Shown: one piece after another, positions 7,753 to 16,532 of the stretch
How positions within the stretch are numbered: position 1 is the first letter of the stretch
Layout of the letters: each line of letters opens with the position of its first letter
Source of the DNA: Archangium violaceum Cb vi76
GTDB lineage: Bacteria > Myxococcota > Myxococcia > Myxococcales > Myxococcaceae
Length of the DNA: 53,729 nucleotides
Direction: 5' to 3'
Assembly (NCBI RefSeq): GCF_000733295.1
Contig: NZ_JPMI01000076.1
Location: 3 to 53,731 of the forward strand
Notes under the pieces: model-generated
What the model saw: the letters and a program-made list of their open reading frames with translations, nothing else
Told to the model about the DNA's origin: nothing
Database searches by the model: none
Program-made: the position numbers and the translations under genes

Positions 7753-8874
7753 ATGCGGATTCCGGATTTCAAGCTCGAGCGGTACTTCGCGAAGTGGGAG
7801 TTCAACGCGTCCTACCTGCTGTGCTCCTCGGACATCGAGGGCTGGCGGATGAGCGAGCTGCTCGCGCTGGCGGACGAGGACGGGCGCGAGCGCTGGGAGC
7901 GGTTGTCGCTGGGCTACACCGAGTCCACCGGCCTGCCGGCGCTGCGCGAGGAGCTTGCCCGCCTGTACCCCGGGCTGGAGCCGCGGCACGTGCTGACGTT
8001 CGGCGGGGCGCAGGAGGCCATCTTCGTCCTGACGAACGTGCTGCTGGGGCCGGGAGACCACGCGGTGGTGACGTGGCCGGGCTACCAGTCGCTGTACGAG
8101 GTGGCGCGAGCCACGGGCGCCGAGGTGTCGTTGCTGCGGCTGCGCGAGGAGGACGGCTGGACGCTGGACCTGGAGGCGCTGAAGCGCGAGCTGCGGCCCC
8201 ACACGAAGCTGCTGGTGGTCAACTTCCCGCACAACCCGACCGGAGCCCTCCCCGGCGCGGCGGCGTGGAAGGGCCTCTTCGCCCTCGCCGAGGAGCGCGG
8301 CATCCACGTGCTGTCGGACGAGGTGTACCGGCTGCTGGAATACGACCCGAAGGACACCCTGCCCGCGGCGGCGGAGCTGTCCGCACGCGGCGTGAGCCTG
8401 GGCGTCATGTCCAAGGCCTTCGGGCTGGCGGGGCTGCGCGTGGGCTGGCTGGCGAGCCGGGACACCGCCCTGCTGGAGCGCTGCGCGGCCTACAAGGACT
8501 ACACCACCCTCTGCAACGCCGCCCCGAGCGAGGTGCTCGCCCTCATCGCGCTCCGGGCGAGGGAGCGCGTGCTGGCCCGGAGCCGCGAGCTCCTCTCGCG
8601 CAACCTCGCGGTGCTGGATGACTTCTTCGCCCGGCGCGCGGACACCTTCCGCTGGGTGCGCCCGGCCTCGGGAAGCGTGGCGTTCCCGAAGTTGTTGAAG
8701 GACATGCCCGTGGTCGACTTCTGCCAGCGGCTGGTGGAGACCGAGGGCGTGCTGCTTCTACCCGGCGACGTGTACGACTTTCCGGGCAACCACTTCCGGC
8801 TCGGCCTGGGCCGGACGAACATGCCCGACGCGCTCGCGCGGCTGGAGCGATTCTGCGACGCGCTGGGGCGCTGA
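7753..8874 (+). CDS. PLP-dependent aminotransferase, class I/II
   Basis: 373 residues, fold type I. Visible landmarks are FGGAQEAIF (phosphate-binding region near 79-87), NFPHNPTGA (substrate/PLP Asn), VLSDEVYRLLEYD (the Asp that pairs with the PLP nitrogen) and SKAFGLAGLRVGW, with the Schiff-base lysine at 221. A C-terminal FRLGLGR provides the carboxylate-binding Arg. The enzyme transfers amino groups between an amino acid and a 2-oxo acid; the substrate cannot be told. The N-terminus (FKLERYFAKWEFNASYLLCSSDIE) is typical of a subgroup close to capreomycidine synthase-like and MalY-like enzymes. ATG 7753 follows the lipoprotein stop by 9 bases. Confidence 0.9.
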   Translation: MRIPDFKLERYFAKWEFNASYLLCSSDIEGWRMSELLALADEDGRERWERLSLGYTESTGLPALREELARLYPGLEPRHVLTFGGAQEAIFVLTNVLLGPGDHAVVTWPGYQSLYEVARATGAEVSLLRLREEDGWTLDLEALKRELRPHTKLLVVNFPHNPTGALPGAAAWKGLFALAEERGIHVLSDEVYRLLEYDPKDTLPAAAELSARGVSLGVMSKAFGLAGLRVGWLASRDTALLERCAAYKDYTTLCNAAPSEVLALIALRARERVLARSRELLSRNLAVLDDFFARRADTFRWVRPASGSVAFPKLLKDMPVVDFCQRLVETEGVLLLPGDVYDFPGNHFRLGLGRTNMPDALARLERFCDALGR

Positions 8875-9019
8875 GCACCTCCTCTCCGCGCACTCTGTAC
8901 GTCGCTCGACAGATGGACGCGGCCTCGTGGTACCTGGAGCCCTGGTGCGCGAAGCCGGGGTCCCGCGTCGGGATGCCCATGGTATGGACGGTAGCTGGCC
9001 TGGAAGGAGCAAGGGCGAG

Positions 9020-10516
9020 ATGAGCGAGTCGAACACGGAGCGGCCTCAAGACCGGATTCCCACGGGGGTGCCCGGGCTGGACACCGTCCTGCACGGCGGT
9101 CTCCTGCGCCGGGGCGTGTACATGTTCCAGGGCCGCCCGGGCGCGGGGAAGACGATCCTCACCAACCAGATGTGCTTCCACCACGCCGCCCAGGGCGGCC
9201 GCGTCCTCTACGCCACGCTGCTGGCGGAGACCCACGAGCGCCTGCTCTTCAACCTCGAGCCGCTCACCTTCTTCGACACCTCCCGCATCCCCGAGCAGAT
9301 TTCGTACCTGAGCGCCTTCGCCACGCTCGAGGAGGGCGGCCTCAAGGGCCTCATCGAGGTGCTCCGGCGCGAGGCCCGGGCGCGCCAGGCCACCCTGCTC
9401 GTGGTGGACGGCCTGGTGACGGTGGAGGAGAGCGCCCAGACGAAGCGGGACTTCAAGAAGTTCATCCACGAGCTTCAAATCCACGCCAACCTCGTTGGCT
9501 GCACCATCCTGGTGCTCACCAGCTCCAGCGAGGACTCGGTGGGGCCCGAGCACACCATGGTGGACGGCGTCATCGAGCTGTCGGACAACCGGTGGGGCCG
9601 GCGGGCGGAGCGCGAGCTGGAGGTGAAGAAGTTCCGGGGCAGCAGCTACCTGCGCGGCGGCCACGCCTTCCAAATCACCGACGACGGCATCGTCGTGTAT
9701 CCGCGCATCGAGGCGCTCCTGGAGAACCCCTCTCGCAAGGACCCCTGCAAGGCGAACCGGGTCTCCACGGGCATTGCCCCGCTGAACACGATGCTCCACG
9801 GAGGCCTGCCGTGCGCCTCCACCAGCGTCCTCTTCGGCCCCACCGGCGCCGGCAAGACGACGTTCGGGCTGCACTTCCTCGACGAGTGCAGCCAGGAGGA
9901 GCCCGGCCTCCTCTTCGGCTTCTACGAGACGCCGCCGCGCCTGCTCCTCAAGGCCCGGGCGTTGGGGCTCGGCCTGGAGAAGAAGCAGAAGCAGGGCCTC
10001 TTCGACATGATGTGGCACCCGCCCACCGAGCGCATTCTCGACGCGCTCGGCAACAAGCTCCTCGAGACCGTCCGTGCGCGGGGGGTGAAGCGGCTCTTCG
10101 TCGACGGGGTGGATGGCTTCCAGCAGTCGGCGGCCCACCCCGAGCGCATCGGCCACTTCCTCGCCGCGTTGAACAACGAGCTGCGGGTGCTGGGCGTCAC
10201 CACCCTCTACACCAGCGAGCTGCAGGAGATGTTCAGCCAGCAGGTGGTGCTGCCCATCAGCGGCATCTCCAGCCTCGTGGAGAACATCTTCTTCCTGCGC
10301 TTCGTGGAGCTGCACTCGAAGCTGCACCGGATGCTGTCCGTGGTGAAGATGCGCGACAGCGACTACGACTCCTCCCTCCAGGAGTACCGCATCACGCCCC
10401 GGGGCATCGAGCTGGCCGACACCTTCCAGGGCGCCCAGTCCGTCCTCTCGGGGGACGCGAAGCCGCTCACCCCGCCCAGACGCAAGAAGGCCCTACGCAA
10501 GAAGCGGAGCCGGTAG
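9020..10516 (+). CDS. KaiC-like tandem RecA-fold ATPase
   Basis: 498 residues with two KaiC/RadA-type RecA folds. The first begins IPTGVPGLDTVLHGG and has Walker A GRPGAGKT (38-45) and a Walker B strand LLVVDG. The second begins VSTGIAPLNTMLHGG with Walker A GPTGAGKT (near 273-280) and LFVDGVDG. The length fits KaiC (about 520), but the C-terminal tail is a basic RKKALRKKRSR, without the KaiC autophosphorylation tail. Such proteins in non-cyanobacteria act as ATPase signal modules. ATG 9020 has AAGGAG upstream. The next gene, a receiver domain, begins 2 bases after the stop, pointing to one signalling unit. Confidence 0.88.
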   Translation: MSESNTERPQDRIPTGVPGLDTVLHGGLLRRGVYMFQGRPGAGKTILTNQMCFHHAAQGGRVLYATLLAETHERLLFNLEPLTFFDTSRIPEQISYLSAFATLEEGGLKGLIEVLRREARARQATLLVVDGLVTVEESAQTKRDFKKFIHELQIHANLVGCTILVLTSSSEDSVGPEHTMVDGVIELSDNRWGRRAERELEVKKFRGSSYLRGGHAFQITDDGIVVYPRIEALLENPSRKDPCKANRVSTGIAPLNTMLHGGLPCASTSVLFGPTGAGKTTFGLHFLDECSQEEPGLLFGFYETPPRLLLKARALGLGLEKKQKQGLFDMMWHPPTERILDALGNKLLETVRARGVKRLFVDGVDGFQQSAAHPERIGHFLAALNNELRVLGVTTLYTSELQEMFSQQVVLPISGISSLVENIFFLRFVELHSKLHRMLSVVKMRDSDYDSSLQEYRITPRGIELADTFQGAQSVLSGDAKPLTPPRRKKALRKKRSR

Positions 10517-10518
10517 CC

Positions 10519-10887
10519 GTGAAGACGCTCCTCGTGGTGGACGATGAGGTCGGCATCACGGAAGCGCTCAACGACTTGTTGAGCGAGGAAGGCTTCCACG
10601 TGCTCGTCGCGCCCAACGGCAGGGTGGCCCTGGAGCGCGTGGCGGAGGAACGGCCGGACCTCCTCCTGCTCGACTACATGATGCCGGTGATGGATGGGCG
10701 CGAGGTGCTCCTGGCCCTTCAGCGCGACGAGGCGACCCGGGACATTCCCGTGCTCCTGATGAGTGCCGTGCCCCGCTCGAGCCTGCCCCCGGAGTGCAAG
10801 CCCACCGCCTTCCTGCGCAAGCCCTTCACCATCGACCGGCTGCTCACGGAAGTGGGCCGGTTGCTCGGGGGCCCGGCGAAGCCCTGA
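10519..10887 (+). CDS. Single-domain response regulator
   Basis: 122 residues, one receiver domain and nothing else. Acidic pocket D8-D9, phosphoacceptor D52 (LLLLDYMMPVMDG), Ser82 at the Thr/Ser position and K101 in LRKPF are all present, so it should be phosphorylatable. GTG start at 10519 directly after the KaiC-like stop. It likely relays signals to or from the KaiC-like ATPase; the cognate kinase is not adjacent. Confidence 0.9.
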   Translation: MKTLLVVDDEVGITEALNDLLSEEGFHVLVAPNGRVALERVAEERPDLLLLDYMMPVMDGREVLLALQRDEATRDIPVLLMSAVPRSSLPPECKPTAFLRKPFTIDRLLTEVGRLLGGPAKP

Positions 10888-10914
10888 GCTCCCGCGGGGA
10901 ACACGCGGGAGCTC
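10886..10914 (+). terminator. Strong hairpin after the KaiC/receiver pair
   Basis: A perfect 11-bp stem (GAGCTCCCGCG with CGCGGGAGCTC) and a 7-base loop begin within the stop codon of the receiver gene. Only ATT follows, so there is no U tract; it may still stop transcription or protect the 3' end. Confidence 0.6.
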
Positions 10915-10985
10915 ATTGAGTGATGGACCCGGGAGCGCGGGTCATGGATGCTGGCGAGGCCGTCCCGGGTTGGGAGTAGAGGAGG

Positions 10986-11945
10986 ATGGCACCCACCCGT
11001 GAGGGCTTCTTGGAAAACAACCAGCACCGCATCGCGCTGTTCCTCGACTTCGAGAACCTGGTGACGAACACCGGGTTCACCGCCGGCAACTTCGACCTGC
11101 AGCCGGCGATGGACCGGCTGCTGGAGCGGGGCAAGGTGGTGTTCCGCCGGGCCTACTGCGACTGGTCACGCTTCAAGGAGGCCAAGGGCAACCTGCACGA
11201 GTTCGGCGTCGAGCTCGTCGACGTGCCGCCCTCGACGCGCTCGGGGAAGAACGGGGCGGACATGCGCCTGGTCATCGACGCGCTGGAGCTGTGCTACGCG
11301 CGCGAGCACATCGACACGTTCGCCATCGCCTCGGGAGACAGCGACTTCTGCCCGCTGGCGTACAAGCTGCGCGAGAATGGCAAGCAGCTCATCGGGCTCG
11401 CGGTGAAGGAGGCGACGAGCCCCCTCTTCGTGAAGGCGTGTGACGAGTTCATCTACCTGCGGCCACGCACGCGCGCGGAGAAGGACAAGGAGAAGCGCGC
11501 CCAGGAGCAGGAGGAGGCCGGGAAGGGCCGCGGCGGCAAGCACGGCAAGGGGCACGGGGAGCGGCAGGGGAAGGAGCAGGCGCACGGGCCCAAGGGCAAG
11601 GCCGAGGGCTCGAAGGCCGAGGTGCCGGAGAGCGTGGTGGAGGTGGTGCAGCGGCTGCTGGCGAGGACGACGGGGACGCTCAATCCGTCCCTCATCAAGG
11701 AGGCGTTGGTGCGCAAGGAGCCGGACTTCGACGAGCGCGACCACGGCTTCTCCTCGTTCACCAAGCTGCTGTCGGCGCTGGAGCACGAGGGGGTGCTCAA
11801 GCGGGTGCAGCAGGGCCGGCAGTGGTACGTGGTGGCGCCGGACGCGGCGCCGCTGGAGCCCACGCCGGGCCGGGGCCGGTCCGCGCGTCCGTCCGTGGAG
11901 GAGGACGAGGAAGAGGTCTACCCGGATCCGGTGGACGACTTCTGA
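10986..11945 (+). CDS. NYN-domain putative RNase with C-terminal LOTUS/OST-HTH domain
   Basis: 319 residues. Residues 14-155 are a NYN (LabA/DUF88, PIN-like) nuclease domain: LFLDFENLV (D21, N24), GADMRLVIDAL (D92) and ASGDSDFCPL (D118, D120) supply the acidic metal site. A basic, Gly/Lys-rich linker (about 160-205) follows. Residues about 208-285 (VVEVVQRLLARTTGTLNPSL, FSSFTKLLSALEHEGVLKR) match the winged-helix OST-HTH/LOTUS fold that binds RNA. Family knowledge suggests an RNA-cleaving or RNA-binding role. The last 30 residues are acidic. It meets the opposite-strand nuclease gene with only one base between stops. Confidence 0.85.
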   Translation: MAPTREGFLENNQHRIALFLDFENLVTNTGFTAGNFDLQPAMDRLLERGKVVFRRAYCDWSRFKEAKGNLHEFGVELVDVPPSTRSGKNGADMRLVIDALELCYAREHIDTFAIASGDSDFCPLAYKLRENGKQLIGLAVKEATSPLFVKACDEFIYLRPRTRAEKDKEKRAQEQEEAGKGRGGKHGKGHGERQGKEQAHGPKGKAEGSKAEVPESVVEVVQRLLARTTGTLNPSLIKEALVRKEPDFDERDHGFSSFTKLLSALEHEGVLKRVQQGRQWYVVAPDAAPLEPTPGRGRSARPSVEEDEEEVYPDPVDDF

Positions 11946-11946
11946 G

Positions 11947-12915
11947 TCACGCCTCCAGCACGTCCGAGAGGCTGTTGGCTCGCAGGGCCCGCTCGAACCA
12001 GCGGTTGAGCGTGGCCATGCTCCTGCATTTCAGGATGCGTTGGCGGGACTGCTTGTCCACGCGCAGGCCGCGAAGGGTGAGGAGCCGAAGCACCACCTCC
12101 GCCAGTTCTTCCCGCCGTCCCTCGGCCCGGAGCCGCTGACCCTCCGTCCACATCAGTTCCTCCACGCGCTGTTCCCGCATCAAGCAAGCTAACACCTGCC
12201 GGGTGACTTTTCCAGTCGCCCTCGTCCCGCGTTCCCGAAGGTAGTAAACGACTGCCTCCAGCTCCTGTTCTCCCGCTGGCGAAGCGTGGACTTCCCTGAA
12301 CAGGTCTACCTGTTGCATCAGGCGCCTGTTCAACTCCCGGGTGCTCGCCAGACGCAGCAACACCAGTGCGAGTCTCACCAGGGGCGGGCAGGCGAGCGTC
12401 TTCAATTCCCGCTCGCTCCGGGTCATCAGGTCGTACAGCACGTACTCCAGGCGCAACAGGTGCTTCAGCCACCCCTCCCGTCGTGCCTCCTTCAGGGGAA
12501 CCTTCAGCAACTCCTCCACGCGCAGCGGTGCCGTCCAGGGCCCTCGAGGCCCGTGGTAGAGCACCACCGGGACGATGAGTGGCGGGGCACTGCCGCGCCG
12601 GTGCTGCCGCTCCCACCAATCGAGCAGGCGTGACACGTACTGGCGCATGCGCACCGCCATGCGTCCCTCCACGCGGGATTGGTGCTCGAGGAGGATCAAG
12701 GCCCGCCGCGAGCCGCCGCGCAGCCGGACCGAGAAGAGCAGGTCGCTCCGGCTCTCCCGGATGGCGGTGTCCACGATGGTGGGCGACTGACTTCGCAGGG
12801 TGGACCAGTCCACCCGGGCGGCGAACCCCGGGGGCAGCAGCGTGTGCAGCAAGGCCGCCGCCCGCTCGGGGTGCTCCAGCACGTAGCGGATGAAGCGGTC
12901 GTGAGGTCCGGACAT
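11947..12915 (-). CDS. Rpn/YhgA-type PD-(D/E)XK nuclease (transposase_31 family)
   Basis: 322 residues. The N-terminus (HDRFIRYVLEHPERAAALL) and the core SDLLFSVRL ... ALILLEHQSR match the Rpn (recombination-promoting nuclease) family, formerly called putative transposases. The presumed catalytic residues are D58 and E77-x-Q79. The C-terminal half is helical with a short terminal domain (LRGLRVDKQSRQRILKCRSM) that in this family follows the nuclease. Rpn proteins cut DNA and are not linked to a particular mobile element; no inverted repeats flank this gene. ATG 12915. Confidence 0.82.
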   Translation of the reverse strand: MSGPHDRFIRYVLEHPERAAALLHTLLPPGFAARVDWSTLRSQSPTIVDTAIRESRSDLLFSVRLRGGSRRALILLEHQSRVEGRMAVRMRQYVSRLLDWWERQHRRGSAPPLIVPVVLYHGPRGPWTAPLRVEELLKVPLKEARREGWLKHLLRLEYVLYDLMTRSERELKTLACPPLVRLALVLLRLASTRELNRRLMQQVDLFREVHASPAGEQELEAVVYYLRERGTRATGKVTRQVLACLMREQRVEELMWTEGQRLRAEGRREELAEVVLRLLTLRGLRVDKQSRQRILKCRSMATLNRWFERALRANSLSDVLEA

Positions 12916-13031
12916 GGCCCACTGCTCGGAGCACGAGCCGGGCCAATGCCGCTGGAGAGGGAATCACGCTCCGGGCACCGTCCACGCGGGTGGAAACCGT
13001 CTCCGCGCGAATCGTCCGGACGAGTGCGCGG

Positions 13032-13532
13032 CTACTTGCCCTTCTTCCCGGTGCGCTTCTTCTCGTGGGCCTCGATGCGGTTCTTGAAGTCGTCCATCAG
13101 GTCGTTGGGGATGGGAATCGAGAGGTTGTACTGGGCGATCTTCCAGGTGTCTCCGTCCTTCACGAGCACGCCCGAGCCGCGCGCCGGGCCCATGTTGGGC
13201 GTGGAGAGCGCCTCGTCGAACCAGGCCACCGCGCCGTCCTTCGAGAAGCCCACGTGGCGGGACACCGAGGTGAAGCTCCAGGCCTTGCCCTTGGAGAAGT
13301 AGGGCTTCGCCCAGGCGCGGAACTCGTCACGCGTCCAGCGCTCGGTGGCGTCCGTGCCGAGGTAGACGGCGTCGGACGTGAAGTGGCCGAAGTAGCGGGC
13401 CTCGTCCGCCTGGGCGGCGGCCTTGTGCCAGTCATCGAGCACGGCGTTCACGGCGGCCGTGGGCGTGGCGGGAGTTCCCGTCGCGGGCGTGGCGGTCAGC
13501 AGGGCGAGACACAGCAGGGTCAGGGTGGGCAT
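13032..13532 (-). CDS. Exported SnoaL/NTF2-like protein
   Basis: 166 residues. A signal peptide (residues 1 to about 20, LTLLCLALLTATPATG) precedes an NTF2-like domain: AVLDDWHKAAAQADEARYF, DAVYLGTDATERW, FRAWAKPYF, and GSGVLVKDGDTWKIAQYNLS. This is the DUF4440/SnoaL-like fold used by small ligand-binding or isomerase proteins; no catalytic residues can be assigned. The C-terminus is Lys-rich (EKKRTGKKGK). A dispersed TTGTCC element sits just upstream of its ATG. Confidence 0.85.
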   Translation of the reverse strand: MPTLTLLCLALLTATPATGTPATPTAAVNAVLDDWHKAAAQADEARYFGHFTSDAVYLGTDATERWTRDEFRAWAKPYFSKGKAWSFTSVSRHVGFSKDGAVAWFDEALSTPNMGPARGSGVLVKDGDTWKIAQYNLSIPIPNDLMDDFKNRIEAHEKKRTGKKGK

Positions 13533-13569
13533 GTCGGGCTCGGAGTTGGACAGCGTGTGGTGTCGCCAG

Positions 13570-13640
13570 ACTTGTCCAACAGTTGGACAAGTTCGTGAAC
13601 AACGCGCCCGGGAGGCGGACGGCACCCGAGCGCGCGATGG
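13570..13640 (+). repeat. Dispersed TTGTCC palindromic element, copy 2
   Basis: The core at 13570-13592 has 11-bp arms around a central A (TTGTCCAACAGTTGGACAA within). It is followed by GTTCGTGAACAACGCGCCCG and GGAGGC, the flank shared with the copies at 4901 (minus strand) and 43946 (plus strand). It lies between two genes read in the same direction, upstream of the SnoaL-like gene, and could act as terminator or processing site for the gene that ends at 13679. Confidence 0.75.
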
Positions 13641-13678
13641 ACGCGGAGCGGGGCGGATACACCCACCCCTGAATTCGT

Positions 13679-14470
13679 TCACTGCTCGAGCGAGCGCGGC
13701 AGCGGTGGGGACGCCATGGAGGCCGTGAAGCATTTGCCCTGGTACTCGTAGAGGTCCTCCGGGCATGGGGCCTTCAGCTCGTGCGGCACCCAGCAGGCGC
13801 CGATGAGCTCCACCTCGATGCGGGGCTTGCAGGGCGGGCGCCGCTGCCCTTTGTAGGGCTTTTGCGGAAGAGGACGGGCGAGCACGCCCCCATCCTGATC
13901 GGTGTTCCAGATGGAACCACTCGTGGGGAACGGCTCGGTGTCCGTCGGTACCTCCTGTGGGATGGACGCGGACGGGGTGCTCGCCCAGGGCTCCGTGCTG
14001 ACGGGCGGTGGGGACACGGAAGCCAGATGGAGCAGGGCGAAGGCCAGGGCGCCCACCGCGGCGGCTCCCGCGAATGCCAGTCCCCGGCGCCACCCGAGAC
14101 GAGGCTCCTTGTCCTCGGGGAGGGCCCGGGACATGAGTCCCACTGCGTCGCGCACCTCCTCGAACAGGGACACCAGCGCCTCCGCGGAGTGCCTGTCGGG
14201 AGCGGCGGCCCAGCGAGAGTCCTCCACCTCCAGTGCCACGTAGCCCGGTGAGGCCGAGGAGGTGCACCGCACCCGCCAGTCCTTCAGCGGCGCTGTCCCG
14301 TGCCCGGTGGAGGGCACGAGCACCAGGGCCTTCGCCCCGCTCGCCTCGTGCGTAGCCCGGTAGAGCCCGCCCAGGCCGTGCGCGTCCTGATCCACCTGCT
14401 CGTGGAGCTGGTACGGCCCCATCTGCGCCAGCTCCTCCCCACTCGATTCGGACTTCTTCCCCTCGTCCAC
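13679..14470 (-). CDS. Kinase-derived membrane protein lacking catalytic residues
   Basis: 263 residues. The N-terminus (MGPYQLHEQVDQDAHGLGGLYRATHEASGAKALVLV) has the spacing of a Ser/Thr kinase N-lobe, with a degraded glycine loop and no VAxK lysine pair, and the rest of the kinase core is missing. One membrane helix lies at about 128-152 (LAFAGAAAVGALAFALLHLA). The C-terminal part is a Pro/Ser linker and a small four-cysteine region (PPCKPR, GACWVP, APCPED, GKCFTA) also seen, as I recall, at the ends of myxobacterial kinases. It looks like a pseudokinase relic kept as a sensor or adaptor. Confidence is fair for the relation, low for function. Confidence 0.65.
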   Translation of the reverse strand: MDEGKKSESSGEELAQMGPYQLHEQVDQDAHGLGGLYRATHEASGAKALVLVPSTGHGTAPLKDWRVRCTSSASPGYVALEVEDSRWAAAPDRHSAEALVSLFEEVRDAVGLMSRALPEDKEPRLGWRRGLAFAGAAAVGALAFALLHLASVSPPPVSTEPWASTPSASIPQEVPTDTEPFPTSGSIWNTDQDGGVLARPLPQKPYKGQRRPPCKPRIEVELIGACWVPHELKAPCPEDLYEYQGKCFTASMASPPLPRSLEQ

Positions 14471-14711
14471 GTGTGCTCCTCGCTGGCCTCCGCACCCGCG
14501 CGAGGCCCGAGGTCCCTGTCTGCACCGGGCCGGGCCACCGCTCCAGGAGCTACACGGTGGCTCCTGCGAATCCTACTGAGCGGGTGATAGCCCCCGGCAT
14601 ACCTGGAGCGTCTTGCCCTTGGCCTTGTCGGGGAAGGTGTGTGGGTGCGTCCCTTGTCGTCGTGTGCCGGGTGGAGGATCGTGGAGACGCTGTCCAGGAA
14701 GGAGACCCTCC

Positions 14712-16517
14712 ATGGCCCCGAATCTTTCGTCTCAGACGGCTGGGCGCGTCGCACCCGTGCCCCAGAAGCAGACCGCCCGGGATGTCATCAACATCGTGGT
14801 CATGGTGGGCGGCACCGTGGATCCGATCAACAGCGATCCCAAGGCCCGCTCCGCCAGCTACCGCAACCCCAAGGTTGCTCCGCCGCCGGATCCGAAGGTG
14901 AACAACGATTCGGACTGGTATTGGGGGAACAACAAGTTGCTCCGCGAGGAACTGGAGAAACTCCAGAAGAAGTACCGCAACCTGCACCTCTTCGTCGCCC
15001 ATGGGTGGACCGGCGATAACTCGCCCACCAACCGGCGCATCGCCGGGGCCTACCTCGCGGACCGGTTGTGTGGAGCCAATGGAGAGAAGGCCTACTACCA
15101 GGGCTACCTCCACAGCGAGGTGTCCATCCACCTCATCGGCCACTCTCACGGCGGCAACGTCATCAACGAGTTCACCCACCGGGCGGCCACCTCCAAGCAG
15201 TGGCCCAAGAAGTGGAAGATCCGCAGCATCACCTATCTGTCCACGCCGTTCTTCAAGCGGCTGCACCCGGTGGACACCGGCGCCTTCCACAAGGACTGCC
15301 GCATTCTCAATGTCTACTGCAAGTACGACCTGACCCAGCGTGTCATCGCCGACTTCTCGCTCTTCCCTCTCAATGACGTGCTCAAGCAGGTCCGCGCCTC
15401 CGAACTCATGGAGCGCATCGCCGAGGTGAAGTTCGACACGGGGCTCCTCCAGAGCGCCATGCTGTCCGTGGATGTGCAGCTCACCGGGAAGAAGTGGTAC
15501 GTGCCCGACCCCAAGCTGCTGATGGACGCGGAGGAGGGCAAGAAGCTCTACGACGGGGTGCTCGCCACCTTGAAGCAGATCCACGCCGTGTTCGACAAGG
15601 CGCGGGAGATCATCGACAGGTTCAACCAGGGCATCGACTACCCGGTTCCCAAGGAGCTGGACGCGAAGCTGACGAAGCATCGCCAGGTGATGAGCAACAC
15701 GCTCGCCTCGAAGTTCCGCTTCCGGTTGGACCAGATCGAGCACGGGCTGGACAAGACGGAGAAGGCCTTCCAGGCCCGCCGCAAGAGCGGCAAGTTCCCG
15801 CATCAAGGTTTCTTCGAGGACCTGCACGTCACCGCCTTCCTCATGCCGCTGGTCCAGTTCCTCTCGGTGGATCGCTCCAGTCTGAGGGGGCCGCTGTGGG
15901 ATCTCGTGTATGAGTTGCTCAAGGATCAGATCCACGAGTTCGACAACACGGAGACCACTCCCGCCGCCCAGCTCCGGGGGACGCCGTTCGCGGCTCGCAT
16001 CGTGGACCTGCCCATCACGGAAAAGGACACGTTCTTCGGCCTGGGCAAGGATGCCGCGTTCAACAAGTTCATCTCGCGGCTGGAGGGCATCGAGGACCGC
16101 TTGACGGAGTCCCTCTCGCAACAGGCGGTGATGGATCTGCTCTTCACGCTCATCGCCCAGATGGAGCCGCTGAGGACCGCGGTGTCGAAATGGGCGACCG
16201 CGGTGGACTGGTACGAGGGGATGTTGCGCAGCCAGGCCTGGGTGAAGTCGAAGCTGGGAACCCAGACGGATCAGGACAAGCTGGTGCTGCGGTTCGTGCA
16301 GATGCTGGAGAGCTATGCGCTCATCTTCAAGGAGCGCGACTGCGGGCAGATGCAGGTGAATGACCCCCGGTTGAAGCAGGAGGAGGGCGAGCCTCTCGTG
16401 GGCAGCATTCCCTACTTCGCCATCAAGGCGCACTCCACCAGCCGAAAGGAGTTGTATCCGAAGGTGAAGGCGGCCCTGGAGGGCCAGTTCGATACCTTGC
16501 CGCGGGCGGGGCGCTGA
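14712..16517 (+). CDS. Alpha/beta-hydrolase (lipase-like) protein, effector candidate
   Basis: 601 residues. After a short N-terminus comes a hydrolase core: INIVVMVGGT (23-34), LHLFVAHGW (oxyanion region, 91-99) and HLIGHSHGGNVI, with the nucleophile S145 in GHSHGG. This elbow is typical of lipases and phospholipases. The C-terminal 350 residues are helical and charged with no recognised domain. There is no signal peptide; lipase core plus helical extension resembles Tle-type phospholipases delivered by type VI secretion, but no secretion gene is nearby. ATG 14712 was chosen over 14613. It converges on a pentapeptide lipoprotein gene, a possible self-protection factor. Confidence 0.75.
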   Translation: MAPNLSSQTAGRVAPVPQKQTARDVINIVVMVGGTVDPINSDPKARSASYRNPKVAPPPDPKVNNDSDWYWGNNKLLREELEKLQKKYRNLHLFVAHGWTGDNSPTNRRIAGAYLADRLCGANGEKAYYQGYLHSEVSIHLIGHSHGGNVINEFTHRAATSKQWPKKWKIRSITYLSTPFFKRLHPVDTGAFHKDCRILNVYCKYDLTQRVIADFSLFPLNDVLKQVRASELMERIAEVKFDTGLLQSAMLSVDVQLTGKKWYVPDPKLLMDAEEGKKLYDGVLATLKQIHAVFDKAREIIDRFNQGIDYPVPKELDAKLTKHRQVMSNTLASKFRFRLDQIEHGLDKTEKAFQARRKSGKFPHQGFFEDLHVTAFLMPLVQFLSVDRSSLRGPLWDLVYELLKDQIHEFDNTETTPAAQLRGTPFAARIVDLPITEKDTFFGLGKDAAFNKFISRLEGIEDRLTESLSQQAVMDLLFTLIAQMEPLRTAVSKWATAVDWYEGMLRSQAWVKSKLGTQTDQDKLVLRFVQMLESYALIFKERDCGQMQVNDPRLKQEEGEPLVGSIPYFAIKAHSTSRKELYPKVKAALEGQFDTLPRAGR

Positions 16518-16532
16518 GAGGCCGCGTGCCGC

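Noticed and set aside
11947-12915. Transposon suggested by the transposase_31-like gene
   Set aside because: Rpn/YhgA proteins are nucleases without terminal repeats, and no inverted or target-site repeats flank this gene.
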